Source: Paracoccus bogoriensis (GTDB lineage Bacteria; Pseudomonadota; Alphaproteobacteria; Rhodobacterales; Rhodobacteraceae). Taken from it: DNA of 64,000 bases. A model generated the notes under the pieces. The model was not told the origin of the DNA, made no database searches, and worked only from the letters and a program-made list of their open reading frames with translations. The stretch spans positions 1-64,000 of the forward strand of contig NZ_JAHYSR010000018.1 of the NCBI RefSeq assembly GCF_019431455.1, in the 5' to 3' direction. Positions 9,576 to 16,909 of this stretch are shown here, piece by piece. Within the stretch, counting starts at the first letter, position 1. Each line of letters starts with the position of its first letter. The position numbers were made by a program, and so were the translations under genes.

Positions 9576-10355
9576 TCAGACCGTGAGATTGGTCGCGCCG
9601 CCATCCAGCAGGATGTTCTGTCCCACGATAAACCGCGCATGTTGGCTGCACAGAAACGCGCAGGTGGCCCCGAAATCCTCGGCCGTGCCGTAATCGCCGG
9701 TCGGGATCGTTGCCTTGCGCTGCGCCCGGGCCTCGTCGATCGAGATGCCCTGCGCCTGCGACACGCCGCGATCCAGAGCCTCGGCGCGATCGGTCGCGTG
9801 GATGCCCGGCAGCAGGTTGTTCACGTTGACGCCGTGCCGCGCCACCTGCCGCGACATGCCCGCGACGAAGCCGGTCAGCCCGGCACGCGCGCTGTTGGAC
9901 AGGCCCAGCACGGGGATCGGCGCCCGCACCGATTGCGAGGTGATGTTGACGACGCGGCCCCAGCCACGCTCCATCATGCCGGGCACAAGGGCCTGCATCA
10001 GCGCGACCGCCGACAGCATGTTGGCATCCAGCGCGCGGATGAAATCGTCCCGCGTCCAGTCGCGCCAATCGCCCGGAGGCGGCCCGCCCGCATTCGTCAC
10101 CAGAATATCGGCCTGCCCCAAGACCTCCAGCACGGCTGCCCGGCCGGCTTCGGTCGTGATATCGGCAGCGACTGGTGTGACCGCGACGCCATGCCGCGCC
10201 GCAATTTCCTTGGCGGTGCGCACGATATCGGTCTCGGTCCGGCTGTTGATCACCAGATCGACCCCAGCGGCGGCCAGCGCCTCGGCGCAGCCGCGCCCCA
10301 ACCCCCTTGACGCGGCGCAGACCAGCCCGCGTTTCCCCCTGATCCCCAGATCCAT
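9576..10355 (-). CDS. SDR-family oxidoreductase lacking the YxxxK catalytic pair
   Basis: Rossmann-fold short-chain dehydrogenase/reductase relative (259 residues). The cofactor loop is CAASRGLGRG, followed by VTNAGG and the Ser-containing strand VVNITSQS. Where the active site normally has Tyr-x-x-x-Lys, this protein reads GLSNSARAGLTG, so Tyr aligns with Leu and Lys with Ala. The C-terminus FIVGQNILLDGGATNLTV is normal for 3-oxoacyl-ACP-reductase-like members. A divergent SDR group with an LSN..RAG motif is known, so this is probably a real, non-canonical member and not a damaged gene. Substrate unknown. Upstream (10356-10557) I see no further gene before rpe. Confidence 0.85.
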   Translation of the reverse strand: MDLGIRGKRGLVCAASRGLGRGCAEALAAAGVDLVINSRTETDIVRTAKEIAARHGVAVTPVAADITTEAGRAAVLEVLGQADILVTNAGGPPPGDWRDWTRDDFIRALDANMLSAVALMQALVPGMMERGWGRVVNITSQSVRAPIPVLGLSNSARAGLTGFVAGMSRQVARHGVNVNNLLPGIHATDRAEALDRGVSQAQGISIDEARAQRKATIPTGDYGTAEDFGATCAFLCSQHARFIVGQNILLDGGATNLTV

Positions 10356-10557
10356 CCTGTCCTCGCTGTTTGTCGCCCGGCTAGCGAAGCCTCAGCCAGG
10401 GACAATGTCAAACCCCTTGCTGATCTGTGCGGGGGGCATCGCATTCTGATGCTTCACGTGTTCAGGCGCATCGCTTTCCGGCCCCTCGCCGCAGTCCGAT
10501 ACGGCACCACTGGATTGCCCTGCAGCATAACGGCTGCGAAGGGGGCATCCCCGGAGC

Positions 10558-11241
10558 TCAGCCCTCTGCTGCTTCGCGGATCGCGCGGATATTGGCGCCA
10601 TACACTTCTGGCCGCTCGACCGAGCCGCCCTTGAAGACGGCCGAGCCCGCCACCAGCACATCCGCCCCGGCCCTCGCCGCCAAGGGCGCCGTGACCGGAT
10701 CAATGCCGCCATCGACCTGAATATGTATGGGCCTGTCCCCGATCATCGCGCGCAGCCGCGCGATCTTGTCCAGTTGCGAATGGATGAATTTCTGACCGCC
10801 AAATCCCGGGTTGACCGTCATCACAAGCACCATGTCGCAGAGGTCCAGCAGGCAGGACACGGTCTCGGCCGGAGTGCCGGGGTTTATCGCGATCCCGGCC
10901 TTCTTTCCGGTCGCACGGATCGCCTGCAATGTGCGATGAGGATGGGGGCCAGCCTCTACATGGGCGGTGATCATGTCGGCGCCCGCCTCGGCATAGGCCT
11001 CGATATGGGTATCGACCGGCGCGATCATCAGATGGACATCCATGAAGCTGCGGACATGCGGCCGGAACGCCTTGACCGCCGGGGGGCCAAAGGTCAGGTT
11101 CGGCACGAAATGCCCGTCCATCACGTCCACATGGACCCAATCGGCGCCCTGATCCTCGATGGCACGGATCTCGGCGCCGAAATTGGCGAAGTCGGCGGAA
11201 AGGATCGACGGCGCGATCCGGATCTGTCGGTCGAAGCTCAT
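10558..11241 (-). CDS. rpe: Ribulose-phosphate 3-epimerase
   Basis: Interconverts ribulose 5-phosphate and xylulose 5-phosphate in the pentose-phosphate and Calvin pathways. A TIM barrel of 227 residues with the family motifs [29 protein letters not shown] (metal/catalytic His37, Asp39), [17 protein letters not shown] and IQVDGGI near the C-terminus. I used the ATG at 11241 ([12 protein letters not shown]). The upstream extension in the same frame is low-complexity and not family-like. It sits between the SDR and the flagellar gene flgD on the same strand, with no functional link obvious. Confidence 0.96.
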   Translation of the reverse strand: MSFDRQIRIAPSILSADFANFGAEIRAIEDQGADWVHVDVMDGHFVPNLTFGPPAVKAFRPHVRSFMDVHLMIAPVDTHIEAYAEAGADMITAHVEAGPHPHRTLQAIRATGKKAGIAINPGTPAETVSCLLDLCDMVLVMTVNPGFGGQKFIHSQLDKIARLRAMIGDRPIHIQVDGGIDPVTAPLAARAGADVLVAGSAVFKGGSVERPEVYGANIRAIREAAEG

Positions 11242-11306
11242 GGCGGCCCCCTCTCTGGCTGATCGTGGCCTGCACGCTTGCGGCCCTTGCGTCAAGACCG
11301 GACAGG

Positions 11307-11957
11307 TCAGGGCGCCGCGCGCAAGGCCGTGACCTCGCTGGCAGGCGCCGAGCCGCCGCCTTGAAAGATCAGTCGCGTGCCGTCCGCGCCAAAGGACGCT
11401 TCGGTGATCAGCCCATAGGCGCCGACCTTTGTTTCCGCCACAAGGCGGCCATCGCGGCGGCTCTCCAGCGTAAAGCTGTATTGCCCCTCGGGCAGTCGGC
11501 TGCCGTCCTGGCGCTGCCCCGTCCAGTCAACCTGACCGCTGCCGGGCCCGATCTCTGTCCGTTCGATTACCGTGCCTGCGCCGCTGCGCGTGACAAGCTG
11601 AACGCTATCGGCCGAAGGATCCGGCGCAATGTCCAGCGTGATCGGCCGCCCCGAAAACCAGACCGGCGCCGTGGTCCGCGCCTCTTTTCCGATCCACGAG
11701 GCAAAATTTCCCCCGCCCGAGGCCCCCGCCATCTGCGCCAGCAGCTTGTTCGTGTGAGCCTGCTGCTCGACCCCGGCGAATGTCGCCAGCTGGACGGCGA
11801 AATCCGTCCCCTGCATCGGATTCAACGGGTCCTGGTTGCGCAATTGCGCGGTGAGCATTCGCAGGAAGGTCTCGAAATCTGCGCCTGAGGTCGCGCTCGA
11901 AAACCCGGAAACGGTCTGGCGGGTAGCCGTGCCATTGCCGACAGCTGTCACATTCAT
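11307..11957 (-). CDS. flgD: Flagellar hook assembly (capping) protein FlgD
   Basis: Scaffold needed for polymerising hook subunits at the distal end of the growing flagellar hook. 216 residues. The conserved N-terminal secretion and capping segment is clear ([18 protein letters not shown] and [17 protein letters not shown]), followed by FlgD-type Ig/tudor-like modules that end LIFQGG. It is separated by 9 nt from fliK upstream, so the two probably form one minus-strand unit diverging from the plus-strand flagellar genes at 13.6 kb. Confidence 0.93.
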   Translation of the reverse strand: MNVTAVGNGTATRQTVSGFSSATSGADFETFLRMLTAQLRNQDPLNPMQGTDFAVQLATFAGVEQQAHTNKLLAQMAGASGGGNFASWIGKEARTTAPVWFSGRPITLDIAPDPSADSVQLVTRSGAGTVIERTEIGPGSGQVDWTGQRQDGSRLPEGQYSFTLESRRDGRLVAETKVGAYGLITEASFGADGTRLIFQGGGSAPASEVTALRAAP

Positions 11958-11966
11958 TGAGATCTC

Positions 11967-13487
11967 CTATATTCTGATGTCGATTCGGCGCTGTCCCGCC
12001 AGTCTTCCGGTCTCTTGCTCGATCGCCACGGGGATCGCCGGTATCGCGGTCGCCTCGGTGCCTTTTTCGGTCGTGTCGCGCAGTAGCCGCAGGGGTTCGG
12101 GCGGCGGGCCGTCGCGGAAGGACAGGGTGCCACCCTCCAGTCCGGCGTCATGCAGTTCGGCACTCAGAAGGCCAGCGTTTCGGCGCAGCAATTCCAGCGT
12201 CTCGGGGCGCTCGGCCATGATCACGACAAGCGGCTTGTCCTGACCAGAGACCGAGATCCGCACCCGGCCCAGTTCCTCGGGCGACAGGGCAATCTCGGTG
12301 ACGCCGCCGACGGTGATGGCCTGCACCGCCCCGCTCGTCTGAGACGGTATCAGGGCTGCCACGATCTGGCGTGCCGCAGGCTGCATCGCCGGGTCAGGCC
12401 CGCGCCGGAAAGGCGCGGCTCCAAGCAGAGGCATGTCACGCATGGGCGCGTGATCCGGCACTTCCTCGATGCCCGTCGGGATCGCGGCAAGTCGCGGCGC
12501 GGGCCTGGCTGGCGCCGCGCCGGTTTCCAGCGGTCGCGTCGTCTCGATTACGGTTTGGGCAGTCTTTCCAAACGTGTCGAGGTCCATCCCCAGCGTGTCC
12601 TTCTCGGCCAGCCTTGGCCAATGGGTCACCGACCACGCGGCAATCTGGCGGTCTGGGGCTGCTTTCGGCGCTGTCGTCATGATCGAAGAAGGTGGAACCT
12701 CGTCCACCACAGGCGCCTTCGCATCGCCATCGGCCAGAGACAGACGCGCTGGCTCAAAGCTTGCGATATCGTCGATGGCCGTGTCGAACGGCTCCGTGAA
12801 CGCGCGCTTCGCGTGAACCCGGTCGTGAAGCGTCAAAGATGCGGCGTATGCTTGCGGGTCTTCCCCCTGTGGCGCCTTGGGGGGGCTCGCAGGCGCTATC
12901 GGCGGGGTGGCCGGCGTGTTGCTCGGCGTCAGGGGCTCGACCGTGACCGCCGCCCGGTTCGCAACCGCGCCCGTCACCGGAACAGAGAGCCAAGCATCGT
13001 CGGCGCGTTCGACCGATGCTTCAGGCGCCGCAGTTTTCCCAAGCGCCTTGGCGAGCGGGACCGAGCCAAAGGGCGCAGCGACCTTGGGAAGAGATATATC
13101 ACAAACTTTCGGCCAATGCGGCGCCTCAAGACCCGTCATCCGAATGTCCGTTGCCGGTTCGGGCGCCAGCCATGCAGAGAGCCCCGTCTGAGCATCCAGC
13201 CAGGCCTCCAGCGGGTCCGGGGCCTGAAGGTCCGACACGGCATGAATATCGGCAGCCGAATCGGTGCACAACCTCCGGGCCGCATCCTCGGCCAGGGCCA
13301 CATGTGCCATGGCGGGCTCGTGGCTTGCCGAATCATCCGCTGTCGCAGGCATCTCCGGATCCGGCGGTTGCTCGGCCAAAGCTGCCTCGATCAGCGTGAA
13401 ATCCCAGCTCTCGGATTCCGGGTCATCGCGGGGGCGCGCCACGTCAATGAGCATCCCTGAGGCTGCAAGGCGGGTCAAGTCGATCAT
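11967..13487 (-). CDS. fliK: Flagellar hook-length control protein FliK (C-terminal domain clear)
   Basis: Secreted ruler and switch that sets hook length and changes export specificity. 506 residues. Most of the protein is Ala/Pro-rich, low in conservation and probably extended. The last 130 or so residues contain the FliK C-terminal domain (IALSPEELGRVRISVSG, PETLELLRRNAGLLSAEL, HDAGLEGGTLSFRDG). Assignment rests on that domain and on the adjacent flgD. Within the divergent intergenic stretch to the plus-strand flagellar genes (13488-13595), I see AT-rich sequence fitting promoters but no recognisable operator. Confidence 0.85.
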   Translation of the reverse strand: MIDLTRLAASGMLIDVARPRDDPESESWDFTLIEAALAEQPPDPEMPATADDSASHEPAMAHVALAEDAARRLCTDSAADIHAVSDLQAPDPLEAWLDAQTGLSAWLAPEPATDIRMTGLEAPHWPKVCDISLPKVAAPFGSVPLAKALGKTAAPEASVERADDAWLSVPVTGAVANRAAVTVEPLTPSNTPATPPIAPASPPKAPQGEDPQAYAASLTLHDRVHAKRAFTEPFDTAIDDIASFEPARLSLADGDAKAPVVDEVPPSSIMTTAPKAAPDRQIAAWSVTHWPRLAEKDTLGMDLDTFGKTAQTVIETTRPLETGAAPARPAPRLAAIPTGIEEVPDHAPMRDMPLLGAAPFRRGPDPAMQPAARQIVAALIPSQTSGAVQAITVGGVTEIALSPEELGRVRISVSGQDKPLVVIMAERPETLELLRRNAGLLSAELHDAGLEGGTLSFRDGPPPEPLRLLRDTTEKGTEATAIPAIPVAIEQETGRLAGQRRIDIRI

Positions 13488-13595
13488 CGCGCACGATCCT
13501 TCTTTGAGGCTCGTTATAATGCGAGATCCTTACTTATTATTTACCGCCGAAGGTTAGGCTGCGCCCAGTCTGACGTAATAAGAGGAATATGGATC

Positions 13596-13856
13596 GTGAT
13601 TGGAATAAATCCGACACATCTGCCCGAAGTCGCGGCGGGGTCATCGGTTCGGGGCAATCCGGCCGAACAGCTTGAACGTGCCTTCCTCGAAGAGATGCTG
13701 AAATACTGCGGGCCCAAGCCAATGTCGGGCGCCTTTTCCGGCGGCGCGGGCGAGGATCATTTCGGCAGCTTCCTGACGCGCGAACACGCCGCGATCCTGG
13801 CGCGTCAGGTCGATCTCGGATTTGACCGCTTCCTGTCGCGTGGGGGTTCGGCATGA
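13596..13856 (+). CDS. FlgJ-like rod-binding protein (no muramidase domain)
   Basis: 86-residue protein matching only the rod-binding half of FlgJ: AEQLERAFLEEMLKYCGPKP, then HFGSFLTREHAAILARQVDLGF. The peptidoglycan-hydrolase domain of enteric FlgJ is absent, as is usual in alphaproteobacteria. It probably helps assemble the rod in the periplasm. The start is GTG at 13596, 9 nt after an AGAGGA ribosome binding site. An ATG at 13589 is in another frame. It overlaps the next gene by 4 nt (ATGA), suggesting translational coupling. Confidence 0.8.
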   Translation: MIGINPTHLPEVAAGSSVRGNPAEQLERAFLEEMLKYCGPKPMSGAFSGGAGEDHFGSFLTREHAAILARQVDLGFDRFLSRGGSA

Positions 13857-14164
13857 CCGCCGCGGCACAGCGAATCACCGAGATCAAGGCCGCAATCCTT
13901 TCGGGTGATGTCAGGGCGGCGCAAAAGGGGCTGGATCTTCTGGAAAAGGCGCTGGCAGGTGGCGTGGATGATGGCCAGCGCCGCATCCTCGAGCCTGCAC
14001 TGAGAGAGCTGCGCGCCCTGGCCGAGGCATCGCTGAAGGGCGCGCGCCAAGCCGCCGAGGATCTTCGCGACATTATCGTTTCTGCCCAGTCCCTGCAGAC
14101 TTATGACGATGCGGGATGCCGCCGCAGTGCCACGACGCTGGCGCCGATGCCGCGGCGCTTTTGA
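13853..14164 (+). CDS. Small helical flagellar protein, FlgN-chaperone-like
   Basis: 103 residues, almost wholly helical and rich in Ala, Glu, Arg and Leu. No membrane or signal segment. Size, helicity, ATGA coupling to the rod-binding gene and location just before flagellin suggest a FlgN-type export chaperone or other flagellar accessory protein. I see no family-defining motif. The last 20 or so residues are basic and lower in conservation character. The name is an inference from context. Confidence 0.5.
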   Translation: MTAAAQRITEIKAAILSGDVRAAQKGLDLLEKALAGGVDDGQRRILEPALRELRALAEASLKGARQAAEDLRDIIVSAQSLQTYDDAGCRRSATTLAPMPRRF

Positions 14165-14329
14165 TAAAATGCTTGGTGAACTTCGTTTGAGCGAAAGAGG
14201 GTAATTCACTACTTGTCAATCACCGGCGGTTAAACCGGTCACATGCCGAAAGGGCAGGGAAAATCCCGGGGTCAGAAGGCCGAAGATGCAAACCCGGGCG
14301 CAAAGCGCCTTTTTCAAGCGGAGGACAAC

Positions 14330-15175
14330 ATGTCCAGCATTCTGACCAACAACAGCGCCATGGTCGCGCTTCAGACCCTGAAATCGGTGAACGCCAATCT
14401 GGGCAAGGCACAGGCCGAGATCTCGACCGGAAAGGCCGTGGCCAACGCCAAGGACAATGCCGCCGTCTGGGCCATCGCCAAGGTCATGGAAACCGACCAG
14501 TCGGCGTTCAAGACCATCCAGAAGAACCTCAATGTCGGCGATGCAGTGGTCGCCACCGCGCGCGCCGGCGCCGAGCAGATTGCCGACCTTCTGCGTGAAA
14601 TGAAGGATCTGGCTATCGGTGCTGCGAATGACGCGGCAGACTTCGGCAAGATCCAGACGGATATCGACGCCAAGATGGCGCAGATCACCTCGATTGTCAG
14701 TGCTTCACAGCTGAACGGCATCAACCTCCTGGCCACTGATGTCAACGGCGCAGGCGGAACCAGCTTCACCGTCCTGGGGTCGCTGGACCGTGTGAACAGC
14801 ACGGTTGCCACCACCGCCGGAGAGATCGTTGTGAACGGCGTCGATTTCGAAGCCTCGATTGCTGGTGCAACAATCACCTCGATCAACAGCCGGGCAGACG
14901 CAGTGACTGCGATCGGCGAGATCGAAGCGCTGATCGACATCGCGGTTCAGGGCGCCGCCGACCTCGGCTCGGCCGGCAAACGTATCTCGGATCAGGCGAA
15001 CTTCGTCGGCAAACTGTCGGACTCGCTGAAGACCGGGATGGGCGCTCTGGTGGATGCCGACATGGAGGAAGCCTCGGCCCGTCTCCAGGCGCTGCAGACC
15101 CAGCAGCAGTTGGGTATCCAGGCGCTGTCCATTGCGAACCAGGCGCCCTCGGCGATCCTGGCGCTGTTCCGCTGA
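14330..15175 (+). CDS. fliC: Flagellin
   Basis: Filament subunit, 281 residues, a short flagellin keeping the conserved N-terminal (LTNNSAMVALQTLKSVNANL, STGKAVANAKDNAAVWAIAK) and C-terminal (LQTQQQLGIQALSIANQAPS) helical domains. Between them is only a small variable region, so the filament surface domain is reduced. I used the ATG at 14330 behind GCGGAGGACAAC. Upstream codons in the same frame are not flagellin-like. It is followed by a strong hairpin and then flaF-flbT, the standard alphaproteobacterial flagellin-regulator order. The 165-nt leader (14165-14329) is AT-richer than its neighbours and presumably carries the promoter. Confidence 0.95.
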   Translation: MSSILTNNSAMVALQTLKSVNANLGKAQAEISTGKAVANAKDNAAVWAIAKVMETDQSAFKTIQKNLNVGDAVVATARAGAEQIADLLREMKDLAIGAANDAADFGKIQTDIDAKMAQITSIVSASQLNGINLLATDVNGAGGTSFTVLGSLDRVNSTVATTAGEIVVNGVDFEASIAGATITSINSRADAVTAIGEIEALIDIAVQGAADLGSAGKRISDQANFVGKLSDSLKTGMGALVDADMEEASARLQALQTQQQLGIQALSIANQAPSAILALFR

Positions 15176-15183
15176 CGTCTTTC

Positions 15184-15204
15184 GGGGCGCCCACGGGCGC
15201 CCCC
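15184..15204 (+). terminator. Hairpin after flagellin
   Basis: GGGGCGC (15184-15190) pairs with GCGCCCC (15197-15203) around a 6-nt loop, 8 nt after the flagellin stop, followed by C and TTA. A long U tract is lacking. It could end most flagellin transcripts or protect the 3' end while allowing some read-through into flaF. Confidence 0.6.
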
Positions 15205-15239
15205 TTACCCTTAAGACACTCCAGAACGGGAAAACATCC

Positions 15240-15605
15240 TTGAACGCGGTCACGCCTCTCGCCCAACACGGGTATAAAAGCGCAGCAGTGCGCAACCCCC
15301 GAGACGCAGAATACGACGCCTTCTCGCGCGTCACCCGCCTGATGTGTCAGGCGCCCCGGCAATGCACGACGGCAGAGGCCGTGCGCGCCGTCCATCTGAA
15401 CAATGAACTTTGGACCATACTGGCCACCGACTTGGCCGATTCCGGCAATGCTCTGCCGGACACGCTGCGAGCGGGCCTTCTATCGCTGGCCGGCTTCTGT
15501 CTCCGGCACGGCCATTCCGCTCTTGCCGGCCAGGCCAGCACGGATGCCCTGATTGATATCAATCTGTCCATCATGAAAGGACTGCGTGGCGAGGTTGCGG
15601 CATGA
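15240..15605 (+). CDS. flaF: Flagellar biosynthesis regulator FlaF
   Basis: Alphaproteobacterial flagellin regulator that promotes flagellin synthesis and export, acting opposite to FlbT. 121 residues. The family pattern is seen in AEYDAFSRVTRLM, LNNELWTILATDLA and the final IDINLSIMKGL. The start is most likely TTG at 15240, giving MNAVTPLAQHGYKSAA. No ATG fits the conserved N-terminus, and the frame further upstream runs antisense-like through flagellin. The stop overlaps the flbT start by 4 nt (ATGA). The weak start and site could keep it low relative to flagellin. Confidence 0.88.
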   Translation: MNAVTPLAQHGYKSAAVRNPRDAEYDAFSRVTRLMCQAPRQCTTAEAVRAVHLNNELWTILATDLADSGNALPDTLRAGLLSLAGFCLRHGHSALAGQASTDALIDINLSIMKGLRGEVAA

Positions 15606-16006
15606 GCGGCCTCGTTCTCAAGCTCGCCCCAAACGAGCGTATCCTGATCAACGGCGCCGTGATTGAGAATGGCGACCGCCGGTCGCGCATTTCGATCAAG
15701 ACCCCCAATGTCAATGTGCTGCGTCTGCGCGACGCGATCCATCCCGAAGCGGCGACAACGCCTGTTTCTCGCGCATGTTATCTTGCGCAGCTGATGTTGT
15801 CAGGCGATATCGAGGTCGCCATCGGCCGCCGCGACCTGATCCGGGCGATCGAGCAACTCAGCCAGGTCTTCGACGACCGTGACAGTCGCATGCTGCTGGC
15901 TGAAGCCAGCGAGCACGCCGTTCAGAACAATCCCTATCAGGCGATGCGCCGTTTGCGCGAATTGTTGCCTCGCGAGGCGCGCCTTTTCGCCATCGCCCGT
16001 CAGTGA
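15602..16006 (+). CDS. flbT: Flagellin mRNA regulator FlbT
   Basis: Post-transcriptional repressor of flagellin. In Caulobacter, FlbT binds the flagellin mRNA leader and promotes decay when the filament is not needed. 134 residues, family length, with the conserved N-terminus LVLKLAPNERILINGAVIENG, IKTPNVNVLRLRDAI and the C-terminal NPYQAMRRLRELLP. Coupled to flaF by ATGA and followed 10 nt later by a DUF1217 gene. It would be expected to act on the fliC leader at 14.2-14.3 kb. Confidence 0.92.
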   Translation: MSGLVLKLAPNERILINGAVIENGDRRSRISIKTPNVNVLRLRDAIHPEAATTPVSRACYLAQLMLSGDIEVAIGRRDLIRAIEQLSQVFDDRDSRMLLAEASEHAVQNNPYQAMRRLRELLPREARLFAIARQ

Positions 16007-16016
16007 GGACAGGACG

Positions 16017-16805
16017 ATGATGCCGATCAGCACCGGCGCGGGGGGGCTTCTGGGCTGGAAGATCCTGCAAAGGACTGAAGCGCGCCAGATCGAGATCCTG
16101 CGCCGTGATGCCGTCGTGCAGCGCGCGACGAACTATCTGCGCGACAATCCCGACAAGCTCGCCTCGCCGGAAGTGCTGGTCGGCGATTACCGTATGCTCA
16201 GCGCGGTCCTTTCGGCCTTCGGGCTGGAAGGTGATGTCGCCAACAAGGCCTTTATCCGCAAGGTTCTGGAGTCCGATCTTGGCGATCGCAACGCGCTGGT
16301 GAACCGGCTCAGCGACAAGCGCTATCTGCGCATGGCGGAAGCTTTGGGCTTCAACGCCTCTGGCGGATCCTCCGTCGATCTTGGAGAAAGGCTGGGTGAA
16401 GCCTTCATCCAGCGCGAATACGAACGCCGCGTCGGCGCGGGGGACGAGGACCTGCGTCTTGCCCTCAATGCGCGGCGCGAGATCGCGGCTTTCGCTGGCA
16501 GCGGGAAAAGCGCCGCGACCCAGTGGTACGAGGTGATGGGCAACCCGCCCCTGCGCAAGGTGTTCGAGACGGCCTTGGGCTTCGGCCCCAGCTTCGGTAA
16601 GCTTCCGATCGAACGCCAGAACGCCGAATTCATCAAGGCCGCGCAGCGCCAGTTTGGCACGTCCAGCCTGTCCGATCTGGCCGAACCCGCTGCGACCGAG
16701 CGGATCATCATATCGTTTCTGGCGCGCGCGCAGTTGACCCAATCCGAGGGTCAGAACCGCTACAGCGCCGCGCTGGCACTGCTGGCCCGGCCCGGCTTTG
16801 TCTGA
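16017..16805 (+). CDS. DUF1217 flagellar-associated protein
   Basis: 262 residues from the ATG at 16017, behind GAGGACAGGACG. Family pattern of DUF1217: ATNYLRDNPDKLASPEVLV, AFGLEGDVANKAFIRKVLESD, NRLSDKRYLRMAEALGF, a proposed flagellar-system protein found next to flaF-flbT in Rhodobacterales. No signal peptide or membrane span. Its molecular role is not established. Last gene of the flagellin-flaF-flbT unit. It is followed by about 100 nt before carB. Confidence 0.82.
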   Translation: MMPISTGAGGLLGWKILQRTEARQIEILRRDAVVQRATNYLRDNPDKLASPEVLVGDYRMLSAVLSAFGLEGDVANKAFIRKVLESDLGDRNALVNRLSDKRYLRMAEALGFNASGGSSVDLGERLGEAFIQREYERRVGAGDEDLRLALNARREIAAFAGSGKSAATQWYEVMGNPPLRKVFETALGFGPSFGKLPIERQNAEFIKAAQRQFGTSSLSDLAEPAATERIIISFLARAQLTQSEGQNRYSAALALLARPGFV

Positions 16806-16840
16806 CGTGCAATTTGCGGCCATGCGCGGCCCGCCGCACC

Positions 16841-16868
16841 TTGCGCCCAAGGCGGTCTTGACTATAAC
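16841..16868 (+). promoter_or_regulatory. Candidate sigma70-type promoter for carB
   Basis: TTGCGC (16841-16846) and TATAAC (16863-16868) are 16 nt apart, about 40 nt before the carB ATG. This fits a housekeeping promoter in a short intergenic region. It is a pattern match only. Confidence 0.35.
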
Positions 16869-16909
16869 CCCGGTCGATTTACGCAAATCCAGCACATCCG
16901 GGAGCGGCC

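Noticed and set aside
14165..14329. Sigma28-type promoter before flagellin
   Set aside because: TAAA and GCCGAAAG occur but with 10 nt between, too short for the expected spacing of about 15; not reported as a feature.
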